Assembly (NCBI GenBank): GCA_025531455.1
Contig: JAMYHL010000068.1
Location: forward strand, 159,550 to 223,549
DNA from: Apiotrichum sp. Y4204
Lineage: Eukaryota; Basidiomycota; Tremellomycetes; Trichosporonales; Trichosporonaceae
Reading direction: 5' to 3'
Length of the DNA stretch: 64,000 nucleotides
Made by a program: the position numbers and the translations under genes
The notes under the pieces: generated by a model
Database searches by the model: none
What the model was told of the DNA's origin: nothing
Seen by the model: the letters and a program-made list of their open reading frames with translations, nothing else
Part shown: positions 23,811-33,520 of the stretch, piece after piece
How positions within the stretch are numbered: position 1 is the stretch's first letter
Layout: the number at the start of each line of letters is the position of its first letter

Positions 23811-24320
23811 GAGGCGATGGAGGATAGAGGATGCAGATATTGTTGGAGCATCTGGGTGACAAGTTTGGGATTGAGCAGGTGATGTGGTCATGGTTGAGAA
23901 TTGTCGGGAGCCAAACTTGGTTACTGGCATGGATAGTGTCAGTTCTCCACACCACCCGTTCCCCTTGCAATACGCTTCTCACAACTTGCTTTCAGCATTC
24001 AGCAAATGCATTCTTTGTCTGTATCATTACAACGGAGGCGGCGTCTCCACCCGCCAAGACTGCCAGTAGGAAGAATGAGAGAGAACATGGAAAAAACCGA
24101 AAAAAAAAAAATGTAAAAGGGGACGCAAGGACGCGAGACACAAGAAACGGCAACGGAAATTGGGCACGATCGTGGCGTGAGATGATGTGGTTGGGCATGT
24201 GATGAGGGGTCGTGGTGGTGTGGTGGATGATTGTTGGTGCATGTCGTCAAGAAAGAAACAAGTGTGGTGGGGAAAAGTGAACACTAAAGAGTCCTGCTCC
24301 TACAGGAAGCTCCTGGCCGC
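23811..24320. other. Convergent 3' region of SKI3 and the LRR-RhoGEF
   Basis: A 510-nt region with an A-rich run near 24090-24117. No gene is seen; it presumably holds both 3' UTRs and terminators. Confidence 0.5.
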
Positions 24321-27300
24321 TCAGCGCCGGTTCTGGCCATTGATCGCACGGCACCACTGCAGCGTGGTCGCGTGCGAGCCTCCGTTGAAGTAGTAGATCG
24401 ACTTGTTGTCCACGATACGCAGGACACGGTCGTTGCTGGCGCTTACGCTCGCCGGCTCGCGGAGGGTGGCCATGCGCATGACCTGGAAGAGATCGACCTG
24501 GCCGTCCCAGCCCTCGCCAGTGCGCTGCTGCACAAGGACAAGCATGTCTGAGCAGAGAATGAGCATGATCGACTTGTCCATTGGCTCCGCCTTGATAAAG
24601 TCCACGGGGACCACTGCCTTCTGACCGGTGATGGTCGAGTCGCCGTCTGCGCCGACAAGTGACATTTGCGTGTCGACTTCAACAAAGGCAGACGCCTTCT
24701 TGACCACTCGGATCAGGGTGAGAGCGCCATCGAGAACAAGCTTGCGATGCGGCTGGACAAGCGGCGACGGACCGCGCGAGGTGATGCGCTGCTGCCAATG
24801 CAGGAGGCGGAGACGCGACTCGGACTCGCGCTTCTCCTCGTTCATGAGCGACGCCAGCGAAGTAATCGAGTTGATGGCCTCGTCGAGGGCGTCACACGGA
24901 CCAATGACGTCGCGCGCAGGAGTGCACATGGCGAGGTCCTCGAGGAGAAGCTTGTAACGCGGAACACGCTGGACGGGAAGGAGGAGGTACGACTCGAGGT
25001 TGATCTGCGAGTGCTGCGGGTGCTCCTTGCAGCGCCTGAGGAAGTGCTTGACGCGCTTGCGCTGGGTGGGGTTGAAGGGGCAGCTCGTGAGCGCTGGTGC
25101 ATCGCCGACCGGCAAAACTGCCGATCCGATGAGGCCAGCGCCAACAGCTGCAACACCTATGCTGCCCTTGGCGCCTGTCGCCGGCTTGTCGCCTGCTGCC
25201 TGCAGAGTCCACGACTTCATGCGCGCGAGGGCGTTGTCAAAGTTGTTGATGTAGGTCGAGTACTGCTTCATGTACGCAATGTAGGTGCGGAAAACCTCGC
25301 CGACCTGGTGAGCGACCCGCGCCGAGAGCTCGCCCTGTTCGTCGTCGCCGTGATCGACAAGAGGCTGGATGACGCGCTGAAGGGCGGGAAGGAAGTTGTC
25401 GCGGTGAATGACAAGGACCGACTCCACACCACCAAAGACAACCTTGCGCTCAGCAGCGGGGATCACGGTCTCCTTGGACTTTGAGGGGTTGACAGCCTGG
25501 GACGCGGGACGGACGTAAATGGCGATTAGCTCGCTAAGGCCGCGAACATAGGTCTTCTCCGTCTCGAGGATCTCGCGCAGGACACGGGTGCGCTTCGCCT
25601 TGTCGTCCTTGAAGCGCTTGCCGGCGGCGGATTCGCCAGCAGCGGCACCGCCGTTCGAGTCAGACTTGAAGTCTTCAGAGTTGCTGAAAACAGACATGCC
25701 GCGGCCCTCGTGGGTCTGCCGACTGGAGCGCGCCGACTCGGCCATGGAGCTGCGGAGCGCAGCAGCTTCGCTCTGGGGAGAAGTCGTGTCGGGAGTCTCG
25801 ATAACCTCGAATCCGCCGTACGGCTCGGTTGCAGGAAGGCCGAGGTCGTAGAGGTCACGAAGGTAGCTCTTGATGGACTCGAGGCCACGCAGGTAACGGC
25901 CGTCCGAGTCGTTAATGGAGAAGCCCGAGTCGGAGTGGGTGACCGATGACGGCGGGCGCGCCCTGTACGACTCGCCCTCGTCGCCAAGGGTCTCCATGGC
26001 ATCCTCTGAAGCAGGCGCATACGGCTGCTCCACATCCGCCAGGCTCGCAGTGGCAGCCATAAAGGGCGAGGTGGAAGGAATGGCGACATTGAGCGACGGT
26101 GGGCTAGGGTCAATAGGCAGGAAGCTCCGGCGCTTGTTGCGGTTGGCAGCAACGGACATGGCAGCGTAGCCGTTGAGTGGCACGGTGGCCAGGATCTGGG
26201 GGAGACTCGTGCTCGAAAGCGACGTAGGTGATGGCACCACGGTATCCTGTCGTGTGGGGATATTGTTGCTCGACCATCCAGACGCGGCAAGCGGTGGTCT
26301 CCGAGGGCCGCCAACTGCCATTGGCGCAGAAATAGTGTGCGCAAAGGAAGGCATGTTGGCGAGATTGGCAGCGGCCGAGGCGGAAAGCTTGGCCTTGAGG
26401 TCCTTTTCAGAGCGGAGACGGGACATGGACACCTTGCGGAGGAAGCCCCACTTGCCGGCAGCCTTGGGATCTTGAGTCTCGTGGTCGGATTCATCTGTGG
26501 TGTAGTGGCCGGCGGCGCTCATTATCCTGCGGCTGTTCTTACCGGCAGAGAGACGCCCGCTTCCAAAGATGTCTGAGGATGTTGTGGTAGCTGCTGGCCC
26601 AGTGACACTGCGTCCCGCCGTGGGGCGAGAGGTGTTCGCCGGGAGGGGAGTCTCTGACCGCTTGGTAACCGTGGACGCAGAGCCGCGCATAGTTCTGAGC
26701 GACTGGATCCCGGGGGTTGTCGGACGAGAAGCCCCGCTAACCAAGCTTGACTGCGAGTCGGATGCCGAGGCAAACGAGTCCGAGTGGTTGGTTGACGATG
26801 TGGCACTGATCGGGGTGTACTGCGTCGGGGATATGGCGACGTGGTGGATAGACGAGGCGGCCGACGAGGAGACGGTGCTGCCTATGAGCGAGTGCATCGA
26901 CTGCACGGAGCCCTTGCTCCGGAGAGGGTGTTGGCTGAGTGTCGACGCCAGGATCGGTGCAACGATGGGGATCCATTGCGGCGGGAAGGGGTTGTTGTCG
27001 ATACGGAGCGTCTCGAGGTGGGTGAGAAGGCAGAGCCACGGGGGCAGGGAGACCAGTCGGTTGCTGCGAATGCAGAGCGTGTGGAGATGGCTCAGCTGCG
27101 AAAGCTCGGCCGGGAGGCTTCCGAGCATACAGTTGTCAGCAACTAGCACATGAAGCGTGAAACAATCCGCGAGGAACGCCGGAACCTGACGAAGAGGGTT
27201 GCCGGACACATTCAGCTCCTCGAGGGCCGTGCAATGACGAAGCTCAGCGGGAAGCGATGTCAGGTCATTGTTCGACACGTCCAGCACGACCAGGGTCGTC

Positions 27301-28532
27301 GAAAGAACGTCTAGTAGTGCGGGAAGAATGTCAAGCACACCGGATCCGACCGAGGAGAGAAGCAAGTGCGTAAACCTGGGGAGGCGGAGGAGGTCGTTGT
27401 CGGACATCTTCCGCAGGGTGCGGATGCCGCCCATGGCCTCCAACCTTTCGCGGTCGAGAATAATACTCCGCCCATCGCCGACCATGGCGAGTGCATTCGA
27501 CTCTGGAACCGCGTTCGGGTCATCGTCCCACGAATGACGATCGCCAGAAAGTGGGTCGGAGAGGTAGGAGAAGGTGTGCTGGAACGAAGTCGACAGGCGG
27601 TCGTCGGTGGAGGAAGAGTCGGTCGACAAAGCGCTTGCTGTTGAATGGCTGCGGTCGCGGGTCATGTTGTTGTGCCAGTCCTGGTTGCCATACGCTGACA
27701 AACTTTCTCCAGCCTGCGACTCGCGTCCTGCTGTGTACTGGTTGGATCGAGAGATGCCGAGACCAATGTCTGGGGAGATTGTGGTGGAAACAAGAGGAGG
27801 GGGAACAGAGTACAGGTTGTCGCTATACGCATGGTACGAATATGCACCAGAGGCCGTGGACGACTCTGCGCTCGAGTAGGCGTGTTGCCGCCCGACATTT
27901 GTTCTTACCCTAATCATGGGTTCGTGCAACTGCTCGGCCTTTCCATCAATCCGCTCCGTCCCATAGGTGTATGCCTCGTTAATGGACGGCGAGCTGGTCG
28001 TCGAGTCGGCAGTCGAGGTGGTCACAAAGCTTAATGTCGGCTGGCGAATTTCGTCGTCGTCGTACTCTTGCGAGTAAACGTCAAGGTCCACGTCCAGATG
28101 GTGGCCATGGCCAGACCCGGACAGGTTGGGGCTCGAGGGCTCGTGCAGCGAGTAATAGGTGGGGTGCGGCGTGGGATCCGTGTATTTGCGATGCGGGTGG
28201 TACACTGGGTCCTCGGTGGGATACGTGGAGTGCGGCCGGCGCGACATGTCAGCCTTTTGTACACGAAGGCGAGTGTCCTCGAGCTGCGACTCGAACTGGC
28301 GGCCGGAACCCCGACCAGTGTCAAAAGTTACTGCCCCTGATGCGTCGAGCATGTCGTGAACGGGAGGCGTGGGAGGGAGATGCAGTGCACTGGCGGTGGC
28401 GGCACTGCGCGAGGTCGGGCTGGGTGCAGAATAGTCAGATTCAGGGGGGAACATGCCTGGCATGGGCATGGCACGCTTTGATCGTAACAAGGGTTCTGGT
28501 GTCGGGGGGACCGGGCCAGAGACGCCTGCCAT
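24321..28532 (-). CDS. Leucine-rich-repeat RhoGEF (DH-PH), intronless (1403 aa)
   Basis: One uninterrupted 4.2-kb frame. Residues 1-390 are Ser/Thr/Pro-rich and disordered. About 396-524 form five or six LRRs of the small-GTPase-associated type (LVVLDVSNNDLTSLPAEL, ALEELNVSGNPL, LHTLCIRSNRLVSLPPWL). After a second disordered stretch, a DH domain occupies about 979-1231. It starts KRTRVLREILETEKTYVRGL and carries the conserved helix LLLPVQRVPRYKLLLEDL. A PH domain follows (about 1260-1400) and ends WCRAINGQ. DH-PH proteins load GTP onto Rho/Cdc42/Rac GTPases at the membrane to direct polarity and actin. The LRR-DH-PH order is not that of yeast Cdc24, Rom2 or Bud3, so the target GTPase is unknown. 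Lack of introns contrasts with its neighbours. Confidence 0.9.
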   Translation of the reverse strand: MAGVSGPVPPTPEPLLRSKRAMPMPGMFPPESDYSAPSPTSRSAATASALHLPPTPPVHDMLDASGAVTFDTGRGSGRQFESQLEDTRLRVQKADMSRRPHSTYPTEDPVYHPHRKYTDPTPHPTYYSLHEPSSPNLSGSGHGHHLDVDLDVYSQEYDDDEIRQPTLSFVTTSTADSTTSSPSINEAYTYGTERIDGKAEQLHEPMIRVRTNVGRQHAYSSAESSTASGAYSYHAYSDNLYSVPPPLVSTTISPDIGLGISRSNQYTAGRESQAGESLSAYGNQDWHNNMTRDRSHSTASALSTDSSSTDDRLSTSFQHTFSYLSDPLSGDRHSWDDDPNAVPESNALAMVGDGRSIILDRERLEAMGGIRTLRKMSDNDLLRLPRFTHLLLSSVGSGVLDILPALLDVLSTTLVVLDVSNNDLTSLPAELRHCTALEELNVSGNPLRQVPAFLADCFTLHVLVADNCMLGSLPAELSQLSHLHTLCIRSNRLVSLPPWLCLLTHLETLRIDNNPFPPQWIPIVAPILASTLSQHPLRSKGSVQSMHSLIGSTVSSSAASSIHHVAISPTQYTPISATSSTNHSDSFASASDSQSSLVSGASRPTTPGIQSLRTMRGSASTVTKRSETPLPANTSRPTAGRSVTGPAATTTSSDIFGSGRLSAGKNSRRIMSAAGHYTTDESDHETQDPKAAGKWGFLRKVSMSRLRSEKDLKAKLSASAAANLANMPSFAHTISAPMAVGGPRRPPLAASGWSSNNIPTRQDTVVPSPTSLSSTSLPQILATVPLNGYAAMSVAANRNKRRSFLPIDPSPPSLNVAIPSTSPFMAATASLADVEQPYAPASEDAMETLGDEGESYRARPPSSVTHSDSGFSINDSDGRYLRGLESIKSYLRDLYDLGLPATEPYGGFEVIETPDTTSPQSEAAALRSSMAESARSSRQTHEGRGMSVFSNSEDFKSDSNGGAAAGESAAGKRFKDDKAKRTRVLREILETEKTYVRGLSELIAIYVRPASQAVNPSKSKETVIPAAERKVVFGGVESVLVIHRDNFLPALQRVIQPLVDHGDDEQGELSARVAHQVGEVFRTYIAYMKQYSTYINNFDNALARMKSWTLQAAGDKPATGAKGSIGVAAVGAGLIGSAVLPVGDAPALTSCPFNPTQRKRVKHFLRRCKEHPQHSQINLESYLLLPVQRVPRYKLLLEDLAMCTPARDVIGPCDALDEAINSITSLASLMNEEKRESESRLRLLHWQQRITSRGPSPLVQPHRKLVLDGALTLIRVVKKASAFVEVDTQMSLVGADGDSTITGQKAVVPVDFIKAEPMDKSIMLILCSDMLVLVQQRTGEGWDGQVDLFQVMRMATLREPASVSASNDRVLRIVDNKSIYYFNGGSHATTLQWCRAINGQNRR

Positions 28533-30719
28533 GGGCGAGGAGATGGTGATTAAGCTGGGGGACGGATTGAATACGCCGTTGATCGCTGCTCAGCAGTCAC
28601 AGTCGCGGAACTGTTCGGGCAAGGCGAAATTGTGGAGAAGGACAATGAGGCAAAAGCGAGTTGTGCGGTAGGTTGAGACGGACCGGCCGTGGATCCGTGC
28701 GGCGAGGGGGATGTGTATGGGTGGTAAGAAAGAGGGTGAAGGTGAGAGGTGGGGGTGAAGGGATGTGGTCGGAGGGGGTTGTAGAATCGCACGAGTCAAT
28801 AGCACCAGTAGGAGGCAATCGTTGGGACACCCGGTGGCCAGAATGGATCGAGAGAGAGGGAGAGAGCGAGACACGGAGGCGGCGAGTTTGGTTCGATTTG
28901 TTGAAAAGAGACACGAGAGTCACGGGATGAACGCGTGTCAAATGGGTGGGGCAATTCAAAGCGAGCACGCGTGTCAGCCTCGCGGAATGCATCCACAAAT
29001 ATAGTCCAAACAAGACGTACCGGCTGTTCGTGCTCAAATGTGCAGCGTTTTTGAGAGAGAAAAGAGAGAGAGACGGATGGCGTGGCAATACGCAAGAAAT
29101 AGCCTGATTCTGTGGACATCAGCAGCATGCACAGGGTTGGACTGCAAACAGCTGGCAGCGCTGGAACGCTGGAACAAGCCTGGACTGAGCATGCTTTGCA
29201 CGCCACTCCGCTTGGTCCGCCGGGCCTGTCCGGCTCGAACTACGGTGAAACGCACCTTACTAGGGGGATTGCACCTGACAGCCTGATCAAAAGTGCAAAG
29301 CCTGGAATTCACACCAACAAAAAGACGCTGGAGGATACCAAGATGGAGCTGTCAGAGGTCGACGGCGATGCTACTCTGCTTGATGCTTGTGCGTTCAAGA
29401 GGCACGAGGCTGATGGCCGGGAGGAATGGAAGCAGCGAGGTGGTGTTTGATATCACGCAGTGACACACTACTGTGGAGCAACGTCAGTACGGGCCCGAGT
29501 TTGCGTCTGCAGTGGGCGCAGGATGGCGGCGTTTCTCTGCGCAAAAACACAACCGAAAACAAAGAAACACGCGTAGATGTGACAGTTGGCTCCCAAGTGC
29601 TCAACCCAAAGTCACGACACGCGACGACGGCGGATGACATCCGGGGCATTCGTGGCCTACGGGCCGGCCATCTGCTCCATGCACAACTCTAATGGCACAA
29701 CCCTAATGATGACCGAGGCGGATAAGTATGACCACATCCGCGCAAGGCATGACATCGGGGCGGGGATGCGCAGCGTGTTCGTACTGTCGTGGGTGCGGAG
29801 GACGCGACGGCCGTGTCATGCGGAGCTGTGCCAATGCGAGCCCAGCCTGCGTGCATCACACAACCAACAGGACCGAGCTCCACTGTTCCCACATGTCCTC
29901 GCGTGTCCATCTTGCACACGCACACTGTCCCACAACGCGAAGCAGCACTCACAAGGTCGTCTATGTGGTCGTAAGGCGAGTCGTGACGGATATGCTAAGA
30001 CCCAACGGCGATGGCGACAAGGGCCAGCGACGGACGGCGACACGCGACGTGCAGCCGAGTTGATGGGTAGATGAGAAAACAGGAAGTGCTCGTGGGCACA
30101 GACCTGCTGGCCGGAGATTGGACGGACGGGGGAGGGGGGGGTGCCGGCGAGTGGCAAGCGTAGACGCGATGGGTGTTGATCCGGAGGTTTGAGGACCAAC
30201 TGACCGATGTTTGACGTGCGTGCGTGAAGGGGCGGTGGAGTGGAGAGGGGGATGATCACAGACTCGGCACAGCCAGCGGGTGATGTGTCGAACAAGGAGG
30301 TCGAGTGAGGGGGGATGGGGGGCTAGAGACCGGCTAGCTGGGCAGGGGAGGTCGTCAGAAGCGAGGTCGACAACAGAGCGGTGGTGTCGAGAGAGAGGGG
30401 GGAGCGTGATTGATGTGTAACGGTTGCTGTAATGGGACCCGTTTGTGGAGAGAATGGATGGAGACGGAGGGAGGGGGAGTGGTGGCGAGAACGAGAGAGC
30501 GAGAGAGAGAGCCTGAAGCGTGCGGGCGACGGCGATATCGAGCAGAGAGGAGAGAACACGAGCAGTGCTATGCGAGTGATAGAGATAGCGCCGTGGTGGT
30601 GCGGTGGTGGTGTAGTGGTGATCGTGGTCGTCGTCGTGTGGTGGTTGGTGGCCGTGGCGGAGAATGAATGTCGGACACTTTTGCTCGGGCTAGAAGCGCT
30701 AGAGCCTGGCTGGCATGGC

Positions 30720-30750
30720 TGCACACACACACACACAGACACACACGCGC
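30720..30750 (+). repeat. (CA)n microsatellite
   Basis: A CACACA run with one interruption, in the gene desert. Confidence 0.8.
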
Positions 30751-33235
30751 TAAGCGGACTGGACTGTGGCACTTCAGGGCTTTTTTTTTTGCCAGAGGAC
30801 ACCAACAACAAAGAGGGGGTCGCGACGGGGAGGGTCCAGCTAGAGAGGCAAAAAGGGGGGGGCACAGGAGCAGAGGGAAGGAAGGGCCGGAAGGTGGATG
30901 AACCCGGAGAGAGAAGAGACCGGCAGGGGGGGAAGGGCAAGGAAGGACAGAGAATCGGCACGATCGGCAGGAGAGCAGAGGCCTAGGTGCCCCGACAAAA
31001 AAAGTCTCAAAGGGCAGAGGTCCCTTTCCCTTCCCTCAGAGGCCTAGGGACTGTTCTTCCCTTTAGGAGTCTCGACTCTGTGTTGTGTGTGTGTTTCTCT
31101 CGGTCCAAAAAGATCCTTTCAGGGAAGAAAAAAACAAATACAAAATAAAAAATCAGCCGAAAAAAAAAAAAGTTGGAGGCAGGCAGAAGAGGAGAGGCTG
31201 TAGATCTACAAGAGGCGTCGCGAAAAAAATAGCACCAAAAAAGGGGGTGTCCGGCAAAATCGAGAGGATGATTAGGATTACGGAAGATGTGTATTAGGAT
31301 TACTTGTCTCCCCGACTGAATGCCTAATCGCGTTGAAGAAGAATGCCATCAGCCTCGCGGTGCAGGGTAAGTGGAGGTCTGGTCCAGAGGTCATCACACC
31401 CTTTGCAGCCACAAGGGCAGTGGACCCAACAAGACACACCGAGACCCGAGACGGGGGTGCTACTGTACGAGTGCGAATGGGAGGCATCCACCACTAGGAT
31501 TCATCAACGAGAGCTCTGATGGACGGCGTCTGGATCCTATGTCGGTGGCTGTTGACACGGTGGCGGCAGACAGCAGCCGCCACATCAGAAGGACCTGATG
31601 ACGATAGACGGTGACCGTGCGAGGCGAGCGAGCGAGCGTGCCATATGGGGATGAGCCAAGCCCACAACCCATCCATAATGGTACATGTTATACATTAAGC
31701 ACTGCGCCGCGCGCCACGGCGCCCAATGATAGAAAAGCTAGAAAGGATCACCAGGAGGTCTGCAAAATCGGGGTGTCTGGAGTTGGCCGAGCTGGACTTT
31801 TGCAGACCAGGGCTCCAATGCGAGCTGGTTCTGTATCGTTGTCCCACATATCACCATGTTCGCCATGGATGGCGCCTGGTTACCATTATTGGAGCGTCGA
31901 ATCGGGGCCATCGCCGTAAAAGACTGAAAAAATGTGCATGTCCCAGAAGACCAGAAGAGTATGTACTCCTCAAGCTACAGGGCCTTCACTCGTGTTTAGA
32001 CCGGGGTACGTACGTGCAATGCAGTCGTGAGTCGCGCAGAACGCATACGCGATTCGATGGGGAGGAAGTACGACATGCGGGGAATAGAGTTTAACAGGCT
32101 TTGTACAGAATAGAGCCAAAAATGCCACCAGCGCTGCAACGTTGTGAGCTTGTAAACAGGTGCTGCTACACGCAACAACAGTCGCGGCTGGGTCTGTTAA
32201 CTCTGTTCTTGCGTAATGGCCCTGACCAGTGGACCTGGCAGACTTGATGAGCCCAACGGCCAGCGGCCAGCATAACATATGGTAGTTAGCCTTTCAGTGG
32301 TGAATAGAGGCGTTGGTATGCTCCTCTCAATCGTCGCCACATGCAACTCATGTATCGAGGCACATTGAGTGGAGCATGGAGCACACGGTACACCCGGTGC
32401 CCACGCCGCGCTGCTGCGCAAGCTCACATGGATCAGACTTTTTAGAATGTGCTGGGGAACAGGTCGATCAGGTCAGAGGCCAGAGATCCAAATATCCAGA
32501 GAGATCGGAGCGCGGAGCGAGGAGCGACACCATATGTGGGGTCTGGTGAACGCGCCGCCGTAAAAAAATTGATAATTATAACAGAGTCCGCGCCAATGTG
32601 CTCGGAGGCTGGATTACTGCATGGTGATGGCATATGGTACGTGATGCGGATGATGCAGATAGCGCGAAATGCAACGACCGGATGAGATATGAGATATGAG
32701 ATTGCGATCGGCGACACACAGCTCGGAGCGCGGAGCCAGGAGCCAAGGGGCTGCACTCGAGTGGAAGACGTTTGCCAGCCGCGGCTCAACAGCCGTCTTT
32801 GTTCGCTTGCACTCGGCGTCGTAACACTGCACCGGTCCTGGCCACCGGAATGCCGGCAGAGAACAGCGATAAACCAGTCCGAGGGGCATGTAAGCGACGC
32901 TCCGGGGATCCGGGTAGCGGATCACGGGACATTCATGGATATCTCTGCTGTCATCTGCTCTCCGAATGTGCCAAAGCTTCCACTTCGACTCCCTTCTTCG
33001 ACTCCCTTCTTCCGACTTCCGAACTCCAGGTTACCAGAACCGCGGTTACTCGGACATCGGAGAGTATCGCTACATCCCGAATCCTCTGTGCAGCAGGGCT
33101 GGTGGGCGGGTCGCATGCTATTGGTGCCCGCATGCGGGCATGTAGCGTCCATACATTGCTGCATATTGCTGATCGCTGAGGACGGCGTCGAGGTCGAGGT
33201 CGAGCTATAGTCGAGGTCGAGGCCTTGAGAGGACG

Positions 33236-33440
33236 GGGTGGTTAACAGGGTAAACTTGCAGGATTGAAATGATAATGCGCTAATGGCTATTAAGCTAATA
33301 AAAGACGCTGCCAAGCTACAGGCCAATAAGCAACGATTAAGCCTATACCCAACCCTGATATAACATGATACCCGTATATACCCGCTTTCCATATTTCCCT
33401 GCTAACTGGGAGCTTCTAATAAGCTATCTTGCCTGATACC
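33236..33440. other. AT-rich island in GC-rich surroundings
   Basis: About 200 nt rich in TTAAGC, TAATAA, GATATAAC and GTATATACCC words. It sits between GC-rich sequence and a G15 run. The abrupt composition change suggests an inserted and decayed element or a specialised non-coding segment. No coding capacity or terminal repeats are seen. Confidence 0.4.
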
Positions 33441-33505
33441 CTGGTGGCCATCTGCCCTGAAGGTGTCTTGCAAAATGGGGTCTCGGCCACTCCTCGCAGC
33501 TCCCA

Positions 33506-33520
33506 GGGGGGGGGGGGGGG
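33506..33520 (+). repeat. G15 homopolymer
   Basis: Fifteen consecutive G residues, followed by CGGGGCGAGCC. Confidence 0.85.

Noticed and set aside
21518..23851. 777-codon open frame antisense to SKI3
   Set aside because: It mirrors SKI3 codon structure in GC-rich DNA, has low-complexity Arg/Ala/Val composition and no domain; the plus-strand TPR protein explains the openness.
27863..27905. Candidate 43-nt intron in the LRR-RhoGEF (GTAAGA...GCAG)
   Set aside because: Removal would shift the frame of an otherwise continuous 4.2-kb gene.
30323..30961. 212-codon minus-strand frame in the gene desert
   Set aside because: Low-complexity Ser/Pro/Thr/His from a CT-rich tract, no domain; more likely a leader.
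31085..31297. 70-residue Lys-rich frame
   Set aside because: Arises from A-rich runs; no homology or splice context.
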